This document shows positions 25,010 through 36,800 of a DNA stretch of 64,000 nt, piece after piece. The stretch's first letter is position 1; every line of letters starts with the position of its first letter. The translations under genes were made by a program, and so were the position numbers. The DNA is from Telmatactis stephensoni. Lineage: Eukaryota > Cnidaria > Anthozoa > Actiniaria > Isophelliidae. Location of the stretch: assembly GCA_029948255.1 (NCBI GenBank), contig JALIZF010001812.1, forward strand, positions 124,001 to 188,000. The letters are read 5' to 3'. Under the pieces are notes generated by a model, which was not told where the DNA came from, searched no databases, and saw only the letters and a list, made by a program, of their open reading frames with translations.

Positions 25010-26370
25010 TAGCCCAAATGCGGAGCAACACGTGACTTTACGTCACGTGGCGCACGTGTTTTAGTCTCCTGCTCATGGTCTCCTCTGGGAATTTCAGTCA
25101 GACTAGACGCCTTTTCAAAAATCAGACACTGGAGGCATTTTGGCACTTTGGGGTAGAAGCTGGTATCATAACTTTTTTTTAAAAAACTGATTTTTCATGC
25201 TTAATGCGAATATGACCGTTATCAAGACGTATTCTGCAATCTTATACGTGTAAATGACGTATTTTGTGAATTGCTACAGTCATTTCATACTAACGGCTTT
25301 TTCATGTAATTCCAAAACTTCCCAAACTTAAAAACCATGACCATAGCTAAAATGAGCATATCAAAATCAGTAAAGCTGTGAAGTTTGAAGCATATAAGTT
25401 GAAAAATCAAGGAGATACGAATTTTCAAAAAAAAAGGAATTTTGTATGTGAAAACACTTACAGTTGTGCAAGAGATACCAACAAATTTCACTTTTTGCGA
25501 TCGGCTTTTTCAGTTTTGCGCCTAGTCTATTTATTCTTTTTCAAAGCAATTGCTGTTTGCAATAGACGTCATATCCACTCTCATGAACATTTTTCTCAGC
25601 TGAATGACAAATTTTCAATAGAATACTGTATGGTTGAGAGCATATGAAGGGCAATGTTGCTCCGTCATTTGACAGGGTCCCCTATAACTTTTGCGTGAAA
25701 CGTGAATGGCTGATTGATTTTGACGTGAAACGTGATTTAAGGTCTTAAATCTTTGTGCGTCCACGTGAAAGCAACTTTTGATTTTTTTGTGAACGTGAAA
25801 GAGATTTGTGAATTATCTGTGCCGCGTGAAGAGACCAAATATTTTGCAAAGGAGTATAGGGGACCCTGATTTGAGGCTAGATAATGAGATTCAAGGACTT
25901 TTATCAGCTGATTGAAAACAAGCAATAACTACTAAAGTGGACTCGATTATCGAACTTCCAAGAGACTATGAAATTTGTTCGTTATATCGGAGGTCGTTAT
26001 AGCAGGGCTAAAATCCATACATATAGATCTGCTTGAAGGAGCGCTTTAATATTCAAATTATACTTTTTTAATTTCTCTCCAGATATGTATGTTTTGAATT
26101 ACACATAGATATACACCTATTTCAATAAACGTTGTCGGTATTAAGCGGACGCGACACACCGGAAAGAGAGTATGGAAAGAAATTACTTAAGTTATAAAAC
26201 CACAAAGATTCCACACGATTACTCAAGTTCAGCTTGCCCTGACCATATACACTAAAGACACACCTAAGCCCTAAAAACTATATATGTTATTAAAATATGT
26301 TAAAAGCTAAAAAACATTCTTAAAATATATACTTAAACATTAATCTAATGTCTCAATATCATTGGCAGAC
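25010..26370. other. Intergenic stretch, no gene recognised
   Basis: Contains overlapping CACGTG/ACGTCA-type sites near 25027-25060 (cgtgactttacgtcacgtggcgcacgtg) that would suit bZIP/bHLH factors, but no adjacent gene was found. Short frames around 25.3-25.6 kb overlap on both strands and are not recognised. Confidence 0.4.
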
Positions 26371-26382
26371 TAGGGTGTGCTT

Positions 26383-27230
26383 TCATACTTGCACTTTAAA
26401 TGTTCGTGCAATGTTCAAAGTACTTGAAATGACTACTTTCTGCATCTTTTCCAATACCACTGGTCCTTTCTTCCCAATCAGCTTCCTCATTACTTGATCC
26501 AACTCCTTAGACCAACCTCCCAGAACGTCTATTATTATGTTGTATTGATCTACAGCATATCCTGGGTACTGTTGTTTAAGTTCCCATCGCAGGGGTGCGT
26601 ACTTGGTGTTTTTTTCCTGATCTTTTCGTTCACGGTTCTCTATCCAGGGGCAACTCATTTCTAGCATTATAACCTTCTTCTCTTCATGGTTAATAATGCG
26701 GGCATCTACACGGTTTGCTTTCAGTTCTGTATTCTCTCCAAACACTGGAACGTCCCAAAAGGCCTCCGCCTTTTCATTTTCATACTTGGGTTTCGGTTGA
26801 ACAGGAGAGTACCATGGTGGGGTTTTATCTACTAGCTCCAAGTCTTTGAGCATTTCAAAGAACACAATCTTCAAGGCTGCGTTGTGTCTCCACAAATACT
26901 TACTCTGGGCCAGGGCGGGGCATCCAGAGAGCAGATGTGGAACTGTTTCGAGGCTGTTGCCACAAAGTCTACATGACATTTCATCAGTCGGGCCTGTTCG
27001 AGTTTTCTTACCATGATATACCCGCGTAGGTAGCAGTTGTTCATATAGTTCGACCATCCCGGCAATAGTATGTGAAGGACAAGAAGACCAATGTCTCAAC
27101 CACGCAAAACAATCCTTTACTCTGATGCTATTATCGTCCCAGCGTTGTGCAGTGAACTTCCCTTGCCACTTCTCTTCCCTTATTGTATCCTTTAACTGTT
27201 CTACCTTAGTCTTCTTTAAATAATAGTACT
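26383..27230 (-). mobile_element. 5'-truncated non-LTR retrotransposon, C-terminal zinc knuckle and endonuclease-like region
   Basis: The minus frame is open from about 27230 to the stop at 26383 (about 280 codons, no ATG needed). Around 26960-27000 it has a zinc-knuckle pattern CRLCGN...H...C, followed by ANRVDARII...KKVIMLEMSCPW and an RKDQEK helix. This resembles the C-terminal gag-knuckle plus PD-(D/E)xK restriction-like endonuclease of R2/NeSL/CRE-type LINEs, where the order is knuckle, then nuclease, then stop. The reverse transcriptase that should precede it is absent: the frame stops where a long ATT microsatellite begins (27243). The fragment has no internal stop, so it is either young or was recently active. 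Assignment rests on motif order only; a domesticated endonuclease gene is possible but less likely. Confidence 0.7.
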
Positions 27231-27242
27231 ACTGTTATACTA

Positions 27243-27357
<115 letters not shown>

Positions 27358-27499
27358 GAGCGATAACACTTAAACCGTGAAATAACTTAGTAACTAAATA
27401 GAGACAAATAGTAGCAAAACCCTTTGTTTCCTATTGTTTCATTAGTACTATTTGAACTTTTTAGTTAGTACTTGTTTCACGGTTTTAGTGCTATCGCTC
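27358..27499. mobile_element. 142-bp Tc1/mariner-like MITE (GAGYGAT...ACCGTGAAA family)
   Basis: Left end GAGCGATAACACTTAAACCG and the inverted right end 'cggttttagtgctatcgctc', with TA on both sides (27356-27357 and 27500-27501). This is the best-preserved simple copy of a family seen at least seven times in the window. Confidence 0.8.
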
Positions 27500-27718
27500 T
27501 AAGGGAAATACAGTTATTTTCAGAGTAAATTAATTACATTGTATACGAAAAAATAAAAAAACAGATTCTTGGAAGAATTGTTTTAAGAAACAATTTTTAA
27601 GTGTTTTTAAAATGGGATTTTGATGTCATTTTTTTGACAGAAAGAGGGAAGTCATTCCAAAAATATCTTTCTATAATAGTTGGACAAGACTTTCTTAAAT
27701 TAGTTCTATAGTAAGGTA

Positions 27719-27928
27719 GAGTGATTGTACTTATCCTGTGAAATCGTACTAGCTAAATAATGCTTGGCTGACCCACCTGCCCATGCATCAAAAGTGTTGT
27801 GTGTAGTGTTTATAAGGACGTAGTGTAGTCAAAATATAGCACTATTGAACAATGGAAAAACAAAAAATACTAATTAGATTTTGTACATTTTCACGGGTTA
27901 AGTGCGATCACTCTAAGTGCGATCACTC
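27719..27928. mobile_element. Longer MITE of the same family with a duplicated right tip
   Basis: The left end GAGTGATTGTACTTATCCTG pairs with 'acgggttaagtgcgatcactc'. The last 15 bp (agtgcgatcactcta) occur twice in tandem at 27901-27930, so two alternative right ends exist (27913 or 27928), each followed by TA. Confidence 0.65.
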
Positions 27929-28204
27929 TAGTTTTAACTTTTCAGAGTATGCACTACGAGTATTGTTATACTACTATTATACTATATTATATAATATTAT
28001 ACTTCTATTATATAATATGCAGCTACAGACGGACTATCATTTCAAGTTTGTACAACACAGTCTTCAGCCGAGCCAATTTCGTCCGTAATTTACCCGAATA
28101 TATACGAACCCACACAAGGCTTGTTCTCCGTGGCTTTGTGCCGATAGCTGTGTCGATTGCACTGCACTGTGTCAATTGCACTGGTATCGCAAAGGTAGTA
28201 AAGG

Positions 28205-28440
28205 AAGGCAAAGCACTATATTTAGTGTCGGTAGTCCCTTCAGCTAGAATTAAGCTGGTCTCCCAGGAAGCCGACGGTGCGCTCTTCCCCCTCCCCCCCT
28301 CTCCAACAGCTGTGCTCCATTTTAAGGGCATTTAAAGCGGAATGGAAAGAAGTCGAAACAAGTGTGAGGTGACTGGGAATCGAACTCGGACCTCTTGCTA
28401 TAGAAAACCGCGCACTAAACAACTGAGCTACACTTGCTTG
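28205..28440 (-). mobile_element. tRNA-derived SINE, second family, copy 1
   Basis: On the minus strand the head carries 'tagctcagttgtttagtgcg' (A-box region) and 'gagttcgattcc' (B-box), followed by a body shared with 30620-30812 (words 'gtcgaaacaag' and 'tcccaggaagccgac' on the plus strand). It differs in body from the SINE at 16.1 kb. Confidence 0.65.
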
Positions 28441-28569
28441 GGGGAACAAGTGTAGGGGGAACTTGATAGTGGGTTCGAATCTCATCCAAAGCCTGATTTT
28501 TTTCAGGGGTATTTTCAGGAAGCTTGAGACTCCATTTGGATTTCTAATATTATATAATAATAAATCAAA

Positions 28570-29119
28570 TTATATATACGGAAGATAACGTTCCTGGTCA
28601 GTTTTAACATTTTCTGTAGAGTTAATCCAGTCAAAGATCAAAGAGTTTTTACCGCCATTTTTGTTTTCGTTATCGTCAAACTCTTCATGAGTTTTTAGTG
28701 CCTCTTCTGTCAGCGAATTGGACAGGAGAATCACATATTTTTGAGATGGGAATCGGTCAACGTCGATAGGATCGAGCTTTTTTCTTGATTGCAAAGAACA
28801 GGTTTGTCCGGACCTGGAATAACTGTTAAAGTACGTTGGTAAATTGTGATTAGATTCATCACATGAAGATCCAGTTTTTGAACTTGAAGACACGCGACGA
28901 CTTGAAGGCAGTTTTTCTAAATAAGTTGTCTCTAGGATTGAATCCTTACTTGATCCAGAACACAGTGATCTTGCTCTTGTTCTGGCATTCGGAGGCTTAG
29001 CGTCATATACGTATGGCACAGTGCTAAAGGAATGAGAGCCGCTGCCATCCGGGATAGCCACCCACTGGAAAGGTATCACAAGGATCTAACTCTGAAGGTG
29101 CGCTTATTTTGCGTTGCAT
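28570..29119 (-). pseudogene. Broken duplicate of the Ser-rich 193-aa ORF
   Basis: Aligns along its whole length with the ORF at 21377-21958, from the MQRxxxAP start (ATG at 29119) to the identical ending ERYLPYI. It has one extra base near 29040, between the segments matching 'YPSRH' and 'SHSFSTVP', which puts the ancestral start out of frame; the 169-aa open frame now begins at a downstream, non-homologous ATG. It also lacks exactly 30 bp relative to the other copy, removing the PLSRSISEPW segment with its 14-3-3-like motif. The 5' flank was further interrupted by an insertion at 29272-29635. Codon-level similarity remains, so the break may be recent, or the copy may use an alternative start. 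Confidence 0.65.
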
Positions 29120-29271
29120 CGTACTTGCATCAACTCGATGTGATCATATGCGTCGAGGTATCATGACTGGTTGATAAGACAGAGTGGTTCCTTATGATAT
29201 TTTGTTTTGCAGCACTAAGTCCCTAAAATCCTAGGCGCGACCGTGAAAATCCTATGCATAATACAGAGGCG

Positions 29272-29635
29272 GATCTAGACCTTTTGAAAGAGGGGGGACC
29301 ATTTTACAAAACACACTGGTGGGGGCGTAGCTTCATCAAACCCCCTTCTAAAGTAACTTCGCAGAGCTTTAGCAAGCTATAAAATTCTGAGGAGCTAAAA
29401 CAACCTATATCGTAATTATCCTATTACGCGAGCGTAGAGAACGTAAAATTTGAGCTAAGGCGCGTCAATTCGATTAACAATTACGATAAAACCAACAACA
29501 ACAAACATTTAGAAGCTTTGGGAAAGTATATTGTCCTACGCGTTTAGACAGAAGAAAGAGAGAGTGAGAAGGAGAGAACAAAATAAGTAGGGCCCAACTG
29601 AAAAAGGGAGCACCGGCCCCCCTGGATCCGTTATT
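29272..29635. mobile_element. Insertion in the 5' flank of the duplicated segment
   Basis: The 21-22 kb copy of the segment reads continuously from 'ataatacccg' to 'gtactgactgaattcaaaac', whereas this copy is split by about 364 bp. The insert has short imperfect inverted ends (ggcggatctag / ctggatccg). No coding capacity. Confidence 0.55.
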
Positions 29636-29770
29636 GTAATTCCCTTGTAACGTATCAGTGTGGTTATTAGGTACTGAATGAGTTCAAAACAACTATTGTG
29701 CATGTCAAGCATGACTCACTTAAAAGCGGTGTGTCTTTGTTAGTTATAATAAAGCGGAAACACTAATACT

Positions 29771-30300
29771 ATGGAATACACTTTTACATGGCACTCACAA
29801 AACCCGACTATAAACAGTGTAAGCCGCTCTTTTTAATTTCTTTTCTGAAATTGTAAAGTTTAGGAATTCAATTTAACTCTATATACGCTGAATCGCACTT
29901 GGTCTGATACATGGGAACGTTAAGATGTCTACTACATTACACTCACAAAAACCCACGAAAACAATGCAAGCCGCTGTTTTTTATTTATTTTCTGAAATTA
30001 TAAAACTTAACTCTATATACGTTCAATCGTTTGATATGATGGGAACACAAAGAACGTTTACTATCGTCCCGCTTTACGTATCTTATATCATTAACACCTT
30101 TTATTTTTTGGATTTTCACGGCGCACAACTTACGCCCGCTTATGCGTGAAACTCTCTGTCTGATTCCACTAAAATTGACACAAGTTCCAATTTGTTTGTT
30201 TGTTTGTTTGTTTTTGTTCAAGTGATTGCACCCTTCTAAAATGAATATAATATATATATATGAATATATATATGAATATAATATATGTTTTGACATCAAT
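29771..30300. repeat. Tandem doublet (~155 bp) followed by simple repeats
   Basis: The words 'actcacaaaa-ccc', 'gcaagccgct' and 'aactctatatacg' occur twice at about 155-bp spacing (29771-29900 and 29925-30030). Further right are (GTTT)n at about 30190-30215 and an AT-rich dinucleotide patch at 30243-30290. Confidence 0.55.
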
Positions 30301-30619
30301 AAAAACTCGTATAGAAGAAACTAAGGATTAAGAACCCCCAGGCTAAAATTTGCGCAATTAAGCACCCAATAAAGAACTACACATACATTTTATATAAAAC
30401 CATTTCAGCCTGTCACAGAAAATCACAGGTTCTTGGGTTTTTACTGTATTCGATTTTTGGAAGAAATATGAATAAATCAAGGTGAATAATTTTGATTAAA
30501 ACGTGAAACAAATTTTAAGATTTCGGGTAAAGACATTCGAAGTTGTAGTCGAAAACGTTAGAATTTGTGTTTCATGTGTTAATCAAAATTCCAAGCCTTT
30601 ATTCATTTACAAAGGTATA

Positions 30620-30812
30620 TCACTCTATTTTGTGTCGGTAGTTCCTTCATTTGAACGCTGCTCTCCCAGGAAGCCGACAGTATGTTGTTTACCGTCTAGT
30701 TATTTAAAGCTACTTAAAGATACACAAAATGCACAAAAGTCGAAACAAGCGGGAGGTGACTGGGAATCGAACTCGGGATTTCCCACTAACCGCAGAGTTA
30801 CACTTGTTCCTA
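30620..30812 (-). mobile_element. tRNA-derived SINE, second family, copy 2
   Basis: Shares 'gtgtcggtagt', 'tcccaggaagccgac', 'aagtcgaaacaag' and 'gtgactgggaatcgaactcg' in the same order as 28205-28440. The B-box is intact; the A-box is eroded. Confidence 0.6.
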
Positions 30813-30969
30813 AGGTTTTATAAATTTTGTTTGATGTTTTATTAAGTCCACGCAACTGATCTCTACTTAAAACCTTTTGTGCATGCGAAAACAGAGCCTT
30901 TTGTCTAAAGAGGTTATTACACAAAAGTTGCACTTAATATGGTCTGAAAAGAGTGCAATAGTCAGATTA

Positions 30970-31257
30970 GAGTGATTCTATTTAACCCGTGAAAGAAATA
31001 TGACTATTTAATTTGTACTAGTTGATAATAAACAGAAGTAAACAATAGGTTCAGAGTCTACTACTGACTATTATGTATATACTAGAGTGATTGCAAAAAA
31101 AAACGTGAAATAAAAATTGAATTTTAGTGTGTAATAGTTAATTAATAGACACAAAAGAACACAATGGAAATAAGGTCTACTAATGTCCATTAGTCTACTA
31201 ACTATTTACGTGTTTTTTACAATCACTCTATTTTTCACGGGTTAAATAAAATCACTC
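30970..31257. mobile_element. Outer MITE of a MITE-in-MITE nest
   Basis: Left end GAGTGATTCTATTTAACCCG and the inverted right end 'cgggttaaataaaatcactc'. Removing the inner element and one TA leaves about 142 bp, the same size as the intact copy at 27358-27499. Confidence 0.8.
31085..31228. mobile_element. Inner MITE (144 bp) inserted in a relative
   Basis: Starts GAGTGATTGCAAAAAAAAAC and ends 'gttttttacaatcactc', flanked by TA at 31083-31084 and 31229-31230. Same length and terminal GAGTGATT as its host, but different subterminal bases. Confidence 0.8.
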
Positions 31258-31685
31258 TGATACAATAGTTAAGAAAAGATTAGATTGGAATAGTACTGCA
31301 TGCTTTTAGTGTTTGTACTTTGTTGACAACATAAATTAAGGTGGTGCCTCGATATTATTGTAGAGTGATTTTCATAAACTCGTGAAATACACTTCAGGTC
31401 ATTTGATGTCTGTTCTATCCATTTGACTATTACACTTTCTTACACTTAAGTAATACACTTCTTACACTTTTTTATGAAAACCATGCACTCTAGTACACAT
31501 GAGATTGGTACGGGGTAATAGTAATAAGTTAATCGTTTTACACCCGAAGGCTATACAATATACCACTTTCGGGGCTCAATCATTAATGCCGTTATAAGCC
31601 CTGGGTTTATACAAGTTCGTAAGGGTGTTTTCGGGGGGGCTTATAAATGGAGTAAATACGTTTCCCAACAAGTTCTCAGGATTGG

Positions 31686-31984
31686 CCGTATTTATACCAG
31701 AGACGAATAACTCGTCCAGACGAATCAATTCAAAGGATTTGAGTCGTCTAGATATAAATTCGAAGACAGACAGTTTCACGTGAAGGCTAGAAACATCCCA
31801 CGGTTGTCGAGTAATTCGTCAAATAGCCCGTAATTTGGACGTGTTTTTTGACGGAGTATATTAAGACGGCTTAAGACAAATAATTCGTCCTGTGTCCGAA
31901 TTTATATTGAGACGATTTACGCGTCTGACACATATAATTCGTGTGGACTTGTGGACGAGCAATTCGTCTCTAGTATAAATACGG
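31686..31984. mobile_element. 299-bp foldback MITE (GAGACGAAT ends)
   Basis: Left 'ccgtatttataccagagacg' is the inverse of right 'cgtctctagtataaatacgg', and the words 'acgaat-actcgtc' and 'gacgagcaattcgt' pair further inside. No coding frame. Confidence 0.75.
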
Positions 31985-32404
31985 AAATTATTGTATATTT
32001 AGAACAAGAATCACAAATTAGTATTGATCGATGTTGGTATCATATTAAGCTATACAAAGAAACTGTAACAAGTGAATTGAAACAAACACAATTGTAACAA
32101 GTTGTGCGTAATTTATAGTAGCAATGTCTTAACAGAAAAGAAATGAAAAAGGTTGGAAAAAACGGGTGGGCTTATGACTTGGGCGAAATTTCTGTAAGCG
32201 GACAGGTTAGCTTATAATCGGGGTGGGGGTGTGGGGGGGAGGGGGGGGCTTATAATCAGAATTCCACGATATTAACTTAACAAGTTAAGAAGTTACATAT
32301 TGAACGCGAAACTGGTTTTGGATGCATGTGTGGGGAAGTTTAGGCACTTATACATGTATTTTTATAAAAAGGTTGTCAGGCAAAGGTTTCAAGGCTACGC
32401 AAAT

Positions 32405-32660
32405 ACAAGTACAACGACGCAAGCACAAGCGCAAGCAGCCTAATGCTCCGTTTTCATTGAGATAACATGGACGCAAGCACAAGCGTAAGCAGCCCAATGC
32501 TCCGTTTTCATTGAGATAACATGGACGCAAGCACAAGCGCAAGCAGCCTAATGCTCCGTTTTCATGAAATAACATGGACGCAATGACAAGCGCAAGCAGC
32601 CTAACGCTCCCTTTTCAACGAGATAACATGGACGCAAGCGCGAGCCCAAGAAAAAGGAAA
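32405..32660. repeat. 54-bp minisatellite, ~5 units
   Basis: The word 'acgcaagcacaagc' begins units at about 32417, 32471, 32525, 32578 and 32632 (period 53-54). The minus-strand frame reads as a repeated GALGCLRLCLRPC peptide, but it is simply the translated repeat. Confidence 0.9.
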
Positions 32661-33806
32661 ACTTTTGATCGTTGTGCTTGCGCTGATGTTTGCGTAGTAG
32701 TGAAAACCAGGTATTACCGAGTCTTTGTATGTTGTTTATGTTATTCAACTTGTGAAACAAAAACTAACAGCTAACGTATAATAGCCAAATCAACACAATA
32801 GAAAACAATAGTGGATTACGATCTACTGATAACTATTTAATTGATAATTACCTCACGGGTTGAGGCCCCGTCCCAACAATAATGTTGGCTAAATGAAAAC
32901 TCCCAAATTGCCCTATCGCATAATGACGTCACACCAAAACATTTTATTGTTTTGACGCTAAGGATTATGGTCGCCAGAGGGGATCAGAGTGATTGCATAT
33001 CAAATAAAATGCAGATGAGCAATCACTGATACATGATATATATCAAAACTCGATACATCGAAGTTCTACTTCGAAAAGGAATATTAATAGGTCCCAATTT
33101 CCACTGTTTCTGAGCATCTATCCCCAATGTAAACATACTGTGACGTCATTATGCGATAGGGCAATTGTTGACCCCAAGAGGATAGATAAGTTTGAACACT
33201 GCTTTGAGCCAACAATGTCCAACATTTCTTTTGTTCTGTTACCACAAAGTGTAAAAACGTTCAAACAGCCGGTCCAACATTGGCCAAATGAAAACTCCCA
33301 AATTATTGACTCCACGATGACGGACGCGTTTGATTACTTCAACAACGTCTAGAGCGGAGAGGAACGGTTTAGGGAGGAGGGAGACATAGCCCCCAAAAAG
33401 TAGGGAGGAGGGAGAAAAGAGGCAGAAAAATCGGTTTGGGAGGAGGGAGGAAAACAATTATGAGATGTATAGTGAAGGAGAAATGGCCGAAAAATTAGGA
33501 AGGAGGGAGAAAAATGGCATTAAAATGAGGAGGAAGGATATTGAAATGCCTGTTCCTCTCGGCTCCGTCTACCTGTTCTTTTGTTCTGTTATAACCAAAG
33601 TGTAACACAATAATGTTGGGTGCATTCGAACAGGCGACCAACAAAATTGGATGTTTTAGGAGCACTCTAAGGCACGAGAAGTTCTACTAATAAGTCCAAA
33701 ACAAATACTGCTAATGAGCAGTAAATTACTGCGTAAAATATGTTGCTTATACTGGATCTTATATAATAATGAACATTATTATTATTATATGACCAGGTTA
33801 AGGAAG
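32661..33806. other. Repeat-derived spacer downstream of CATSPERB
   Basis: Patchwork of fragments: pieces with 'ccctatcgcataatgacgtca' in both orientations (about 32911 and 33140), G/A-rich 'gaggagggag' runs (33360-33540), and short ATT tracts. No gene recognised. No clear AATAAA was found directly after the CATSPERB stop. Confidence 0.5.
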
Positions 33807-36800
33807 CTAATCATACTTGATCTTCTTCTTTCCATGAAAGTAAGTCAGATATGTCAAATAAAGCAAGGCCGAAAACGCCATTGCTGTGCAGGCCATGACT
33901 ATATCTTTTACTGGATAGGGTAAAGGTGTTTCCACTATAAACACCACAAATTCAGCAGTTAACTCGCAGAATGTGTAATTCTCTCGAACTATGTGCGCTC
34001 TAAAGTGGTACAGCCCTGACCCTATGAACTCAATGGAGCTATTAATGCTCTCTTCCATGATATCAGCTGTGGTCTCTGGGACACTCTTGTTACTTGGGTT
34101 GATAATAGCATAATCCCTGCGATCATTCAATTCCTTCAAATAAAACGGCGACTGAAGGGATCTGGTTTCCCTTCCATCTCTCGATATCAAGAATTTGGGC
34201 CTAAGTCGCTCATTAAATGAAAGCTTGTAAGCAGTATCGATGCAATCAGAATGTTCTACTGCTGATGATCGTCTCATGGCACGTGTACAGCCACACCCTG
34301 TACGCTCTTTGGCCCCTGTACATTGCTTGTACCTCACAGTTTCTCTAGTTACCGCGTAGGAACTTCTGAAATGAGGTTTCTGGGGATCCACGTGGTATAT
34401 ATTGTTAGTCATCGGAATGGCTATACCTCGGACAGATGGTGGTCTATAATTGTATGGAAGCTTTAAGTTTCTTACGATTCCTTTAGAATCCAATGCTATA
34501 GAATCTAGGAACGTTTCATCGCTGAAAGTTGATGGATAGATGTAGTGAAGAGCCTTTGATGGAGGGCAACCACTGTGGACTGTAATAGTCAACGCAGTGT
34601 TCTTACAAAAGAGCGATGACTTCTCAAGGACAATTATCAACGGCGACGAGCCTGTCGCAAACGGTCTCTGCTGGATAGTAATCTTTAAAGATATGTTTAA
34701 ATGAGAGATTTGATACAATGACTTAATGGTAAATAGTCCAGGATTACTTATAAGAACTCTAGGGATTGGTTTATTCAAGGTGGTGTTGCTAACAACAGTT
34801 GCAGAAAATTCCAATCCATCCGTTGAATCTAAATGATAGAACTGGGGTCTTGGGTCTGTGGCTTCGATAAGAACGCTTCTACAAGTATCCTCTTTCAGCC
34901 ACCACGACGATTCGCTTGAGTCTGAATTGCGAAAGTCATACACAGTCCACCTTTCAAAGATACCTTTGAAAGGGCTAGTGCTAGGCCAGGAGTAATAGGA
35001 TGTTCCAATACAAGTTGTTTGATTTTCACGATGCACAAGAAGAAAACTGTGGCCACCAGGAAGAACTACAGTTTTTCTGATATCTTCCTCTTTCCATTGA
35101 TTGTTAACCCCTCCCCCATCAAGCAAAGTAAGAGATGCGTTCGATAGAGACCAAGAAACTTCCAACTTAGAAGATATGTTTGTGTTGACCTCAAAAAAAG
35201 GTTTTAAAACATTCCCTGTAATTCGTTGGATAAATGTCTTCGAGGCTAAGCTCGAGGCTTTTTCTACTTTAGTAATAACTGCAGAACCACCATATTTGGA
35301 GTGAATAACTTGTCCCGTATTAATTGCAGTAAAACAGTCACAAATCGAATAGAATTCCACTCGGATTTCAGTTTTAAAACTAACCAACAATGTTGACTGC
35401 AGAGTTTCTTTGATATCAGAAGAAACTTTGATCGTATAAGTATCGTGATAGAATTGAAATATTGAAGAGTTTAACTTCATTTTGAGTACAACTACAGTTC
35501 TAGCATCAATGACTTGTGAATGAACCAGTGTGCCGAGAGTGTCATTTGTGAGCTGAGTAATCGCAGTTGTTCGATGAATCCCTACTTTACCAAAGAATAT
35601 CAAGCCAAGTTTTGTAACAATAGAATATACTTCTCCAAAGAGATCGACTGCGAATGACGCAACAGTCTTGGCTTTGAAATGCTGTGACTTTATGAAAGGA
35701 ATTGCCTCCATCTAATGATTGCCACACCTTTATTAGATTATCAGAAACATTGTAAGACATTTTCAAAGGTGAAGGTTTTAGTTAAATCATAATTCTTCCT
35801 TACTGGAGAGGCATTTCTTATAGTCCTACCAGTATTAATAAAGCTATCTAAGAAGCTACATCAAAAAGGGAATTCGAAATGCAATTTCAAAATAATCGAA
35901 AAATAACCATCATATAACGCGCGCTCTCATTGGCCGAAGGATGAATATACTGCGAACTCTAAATCTGCACACAGCACGCGCGCGTACGTTTTCTGCAGTA
36001 TATGGCTATTAATGAGGATGTGCCAGCCTATAAGAGAGAGAGATAGAGCGCGAAGTAAGGCATTCCAGACAAATAACCCTTGCAAACTTGCTTGTATACG
36101 GAATTGAAACAAGACAATCTCTTTGAATAAACGACTCAGTCTTTTTTTCCGAAGTATATCGAATGAGATAAAATTATTTCAAAACACCGAATGTCAAGAA
36201 TGTATCGATTTTTACAACACAAAACATTTGTATATTCATTACATATTTATTTTTAACACTTACCTGAGATCCATAAGCGAAAATCGTGCTTGTGAACAAA
36301 TGGAAATACAGGCCAGTGATAGCTGCGTCTTTATCAAATTTAAACGTTGGAAAACTTCTTGTTGAGCCATTGTAAACTTGTACAAATGTATTGCCCTGCA
36401 AAGCAGAGAATCTAATTTAGAAGGAAAGAATATTAACCAGGAGATTGATTCATGCGAGTCAAATATGGTCATATTAGAAAACTGAGGAAAGTACAGTGAA
36501 AGCCTTTCTGGCTACCACTATGATAATGGGCAAGCTATCTTAAGCGACCACCCTCGTGAAAACTGTGCGCCCAGGGACTTTGGGCCATTCTCCACTCGTC
36601 GCAGAAATTACTCACAGCGAGGACTCGTTCGGAATAATATCTATTGTTCAAAATTTCGCAGCGAGTAAAAATGATCGCAGCGAGTGCTTTCTGCGATGAG
36701 TGGAGAATGTGCTTTAGGACGTTGCGCAACTATTTCTGTAACATTGCACGCAACACATTTTCACCGTGTTTCCAACCCTACAGAAGTAGAACTCGATGAT

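Noticed and set aside
27852..28335. Overlapping 78- and 128-aa plus ORFs and a 102-aa minus ORF
   Set aside because: They span a MITE end, an AT-rich patch and a SINE; mutually overlapping phases.
28369..28440. tRNA gene on the minus strand
   Set aside because: The same head plus body occurs at 30.7 kb; it is a SINE family with degenerate arms.
32348..32575. Repeat protein GALGCLRLCLRPC
   Set aside because: The 54-bp minisatellite is a multiple of three, so any frame looks like a repeat peptide; units drift and stops follow.
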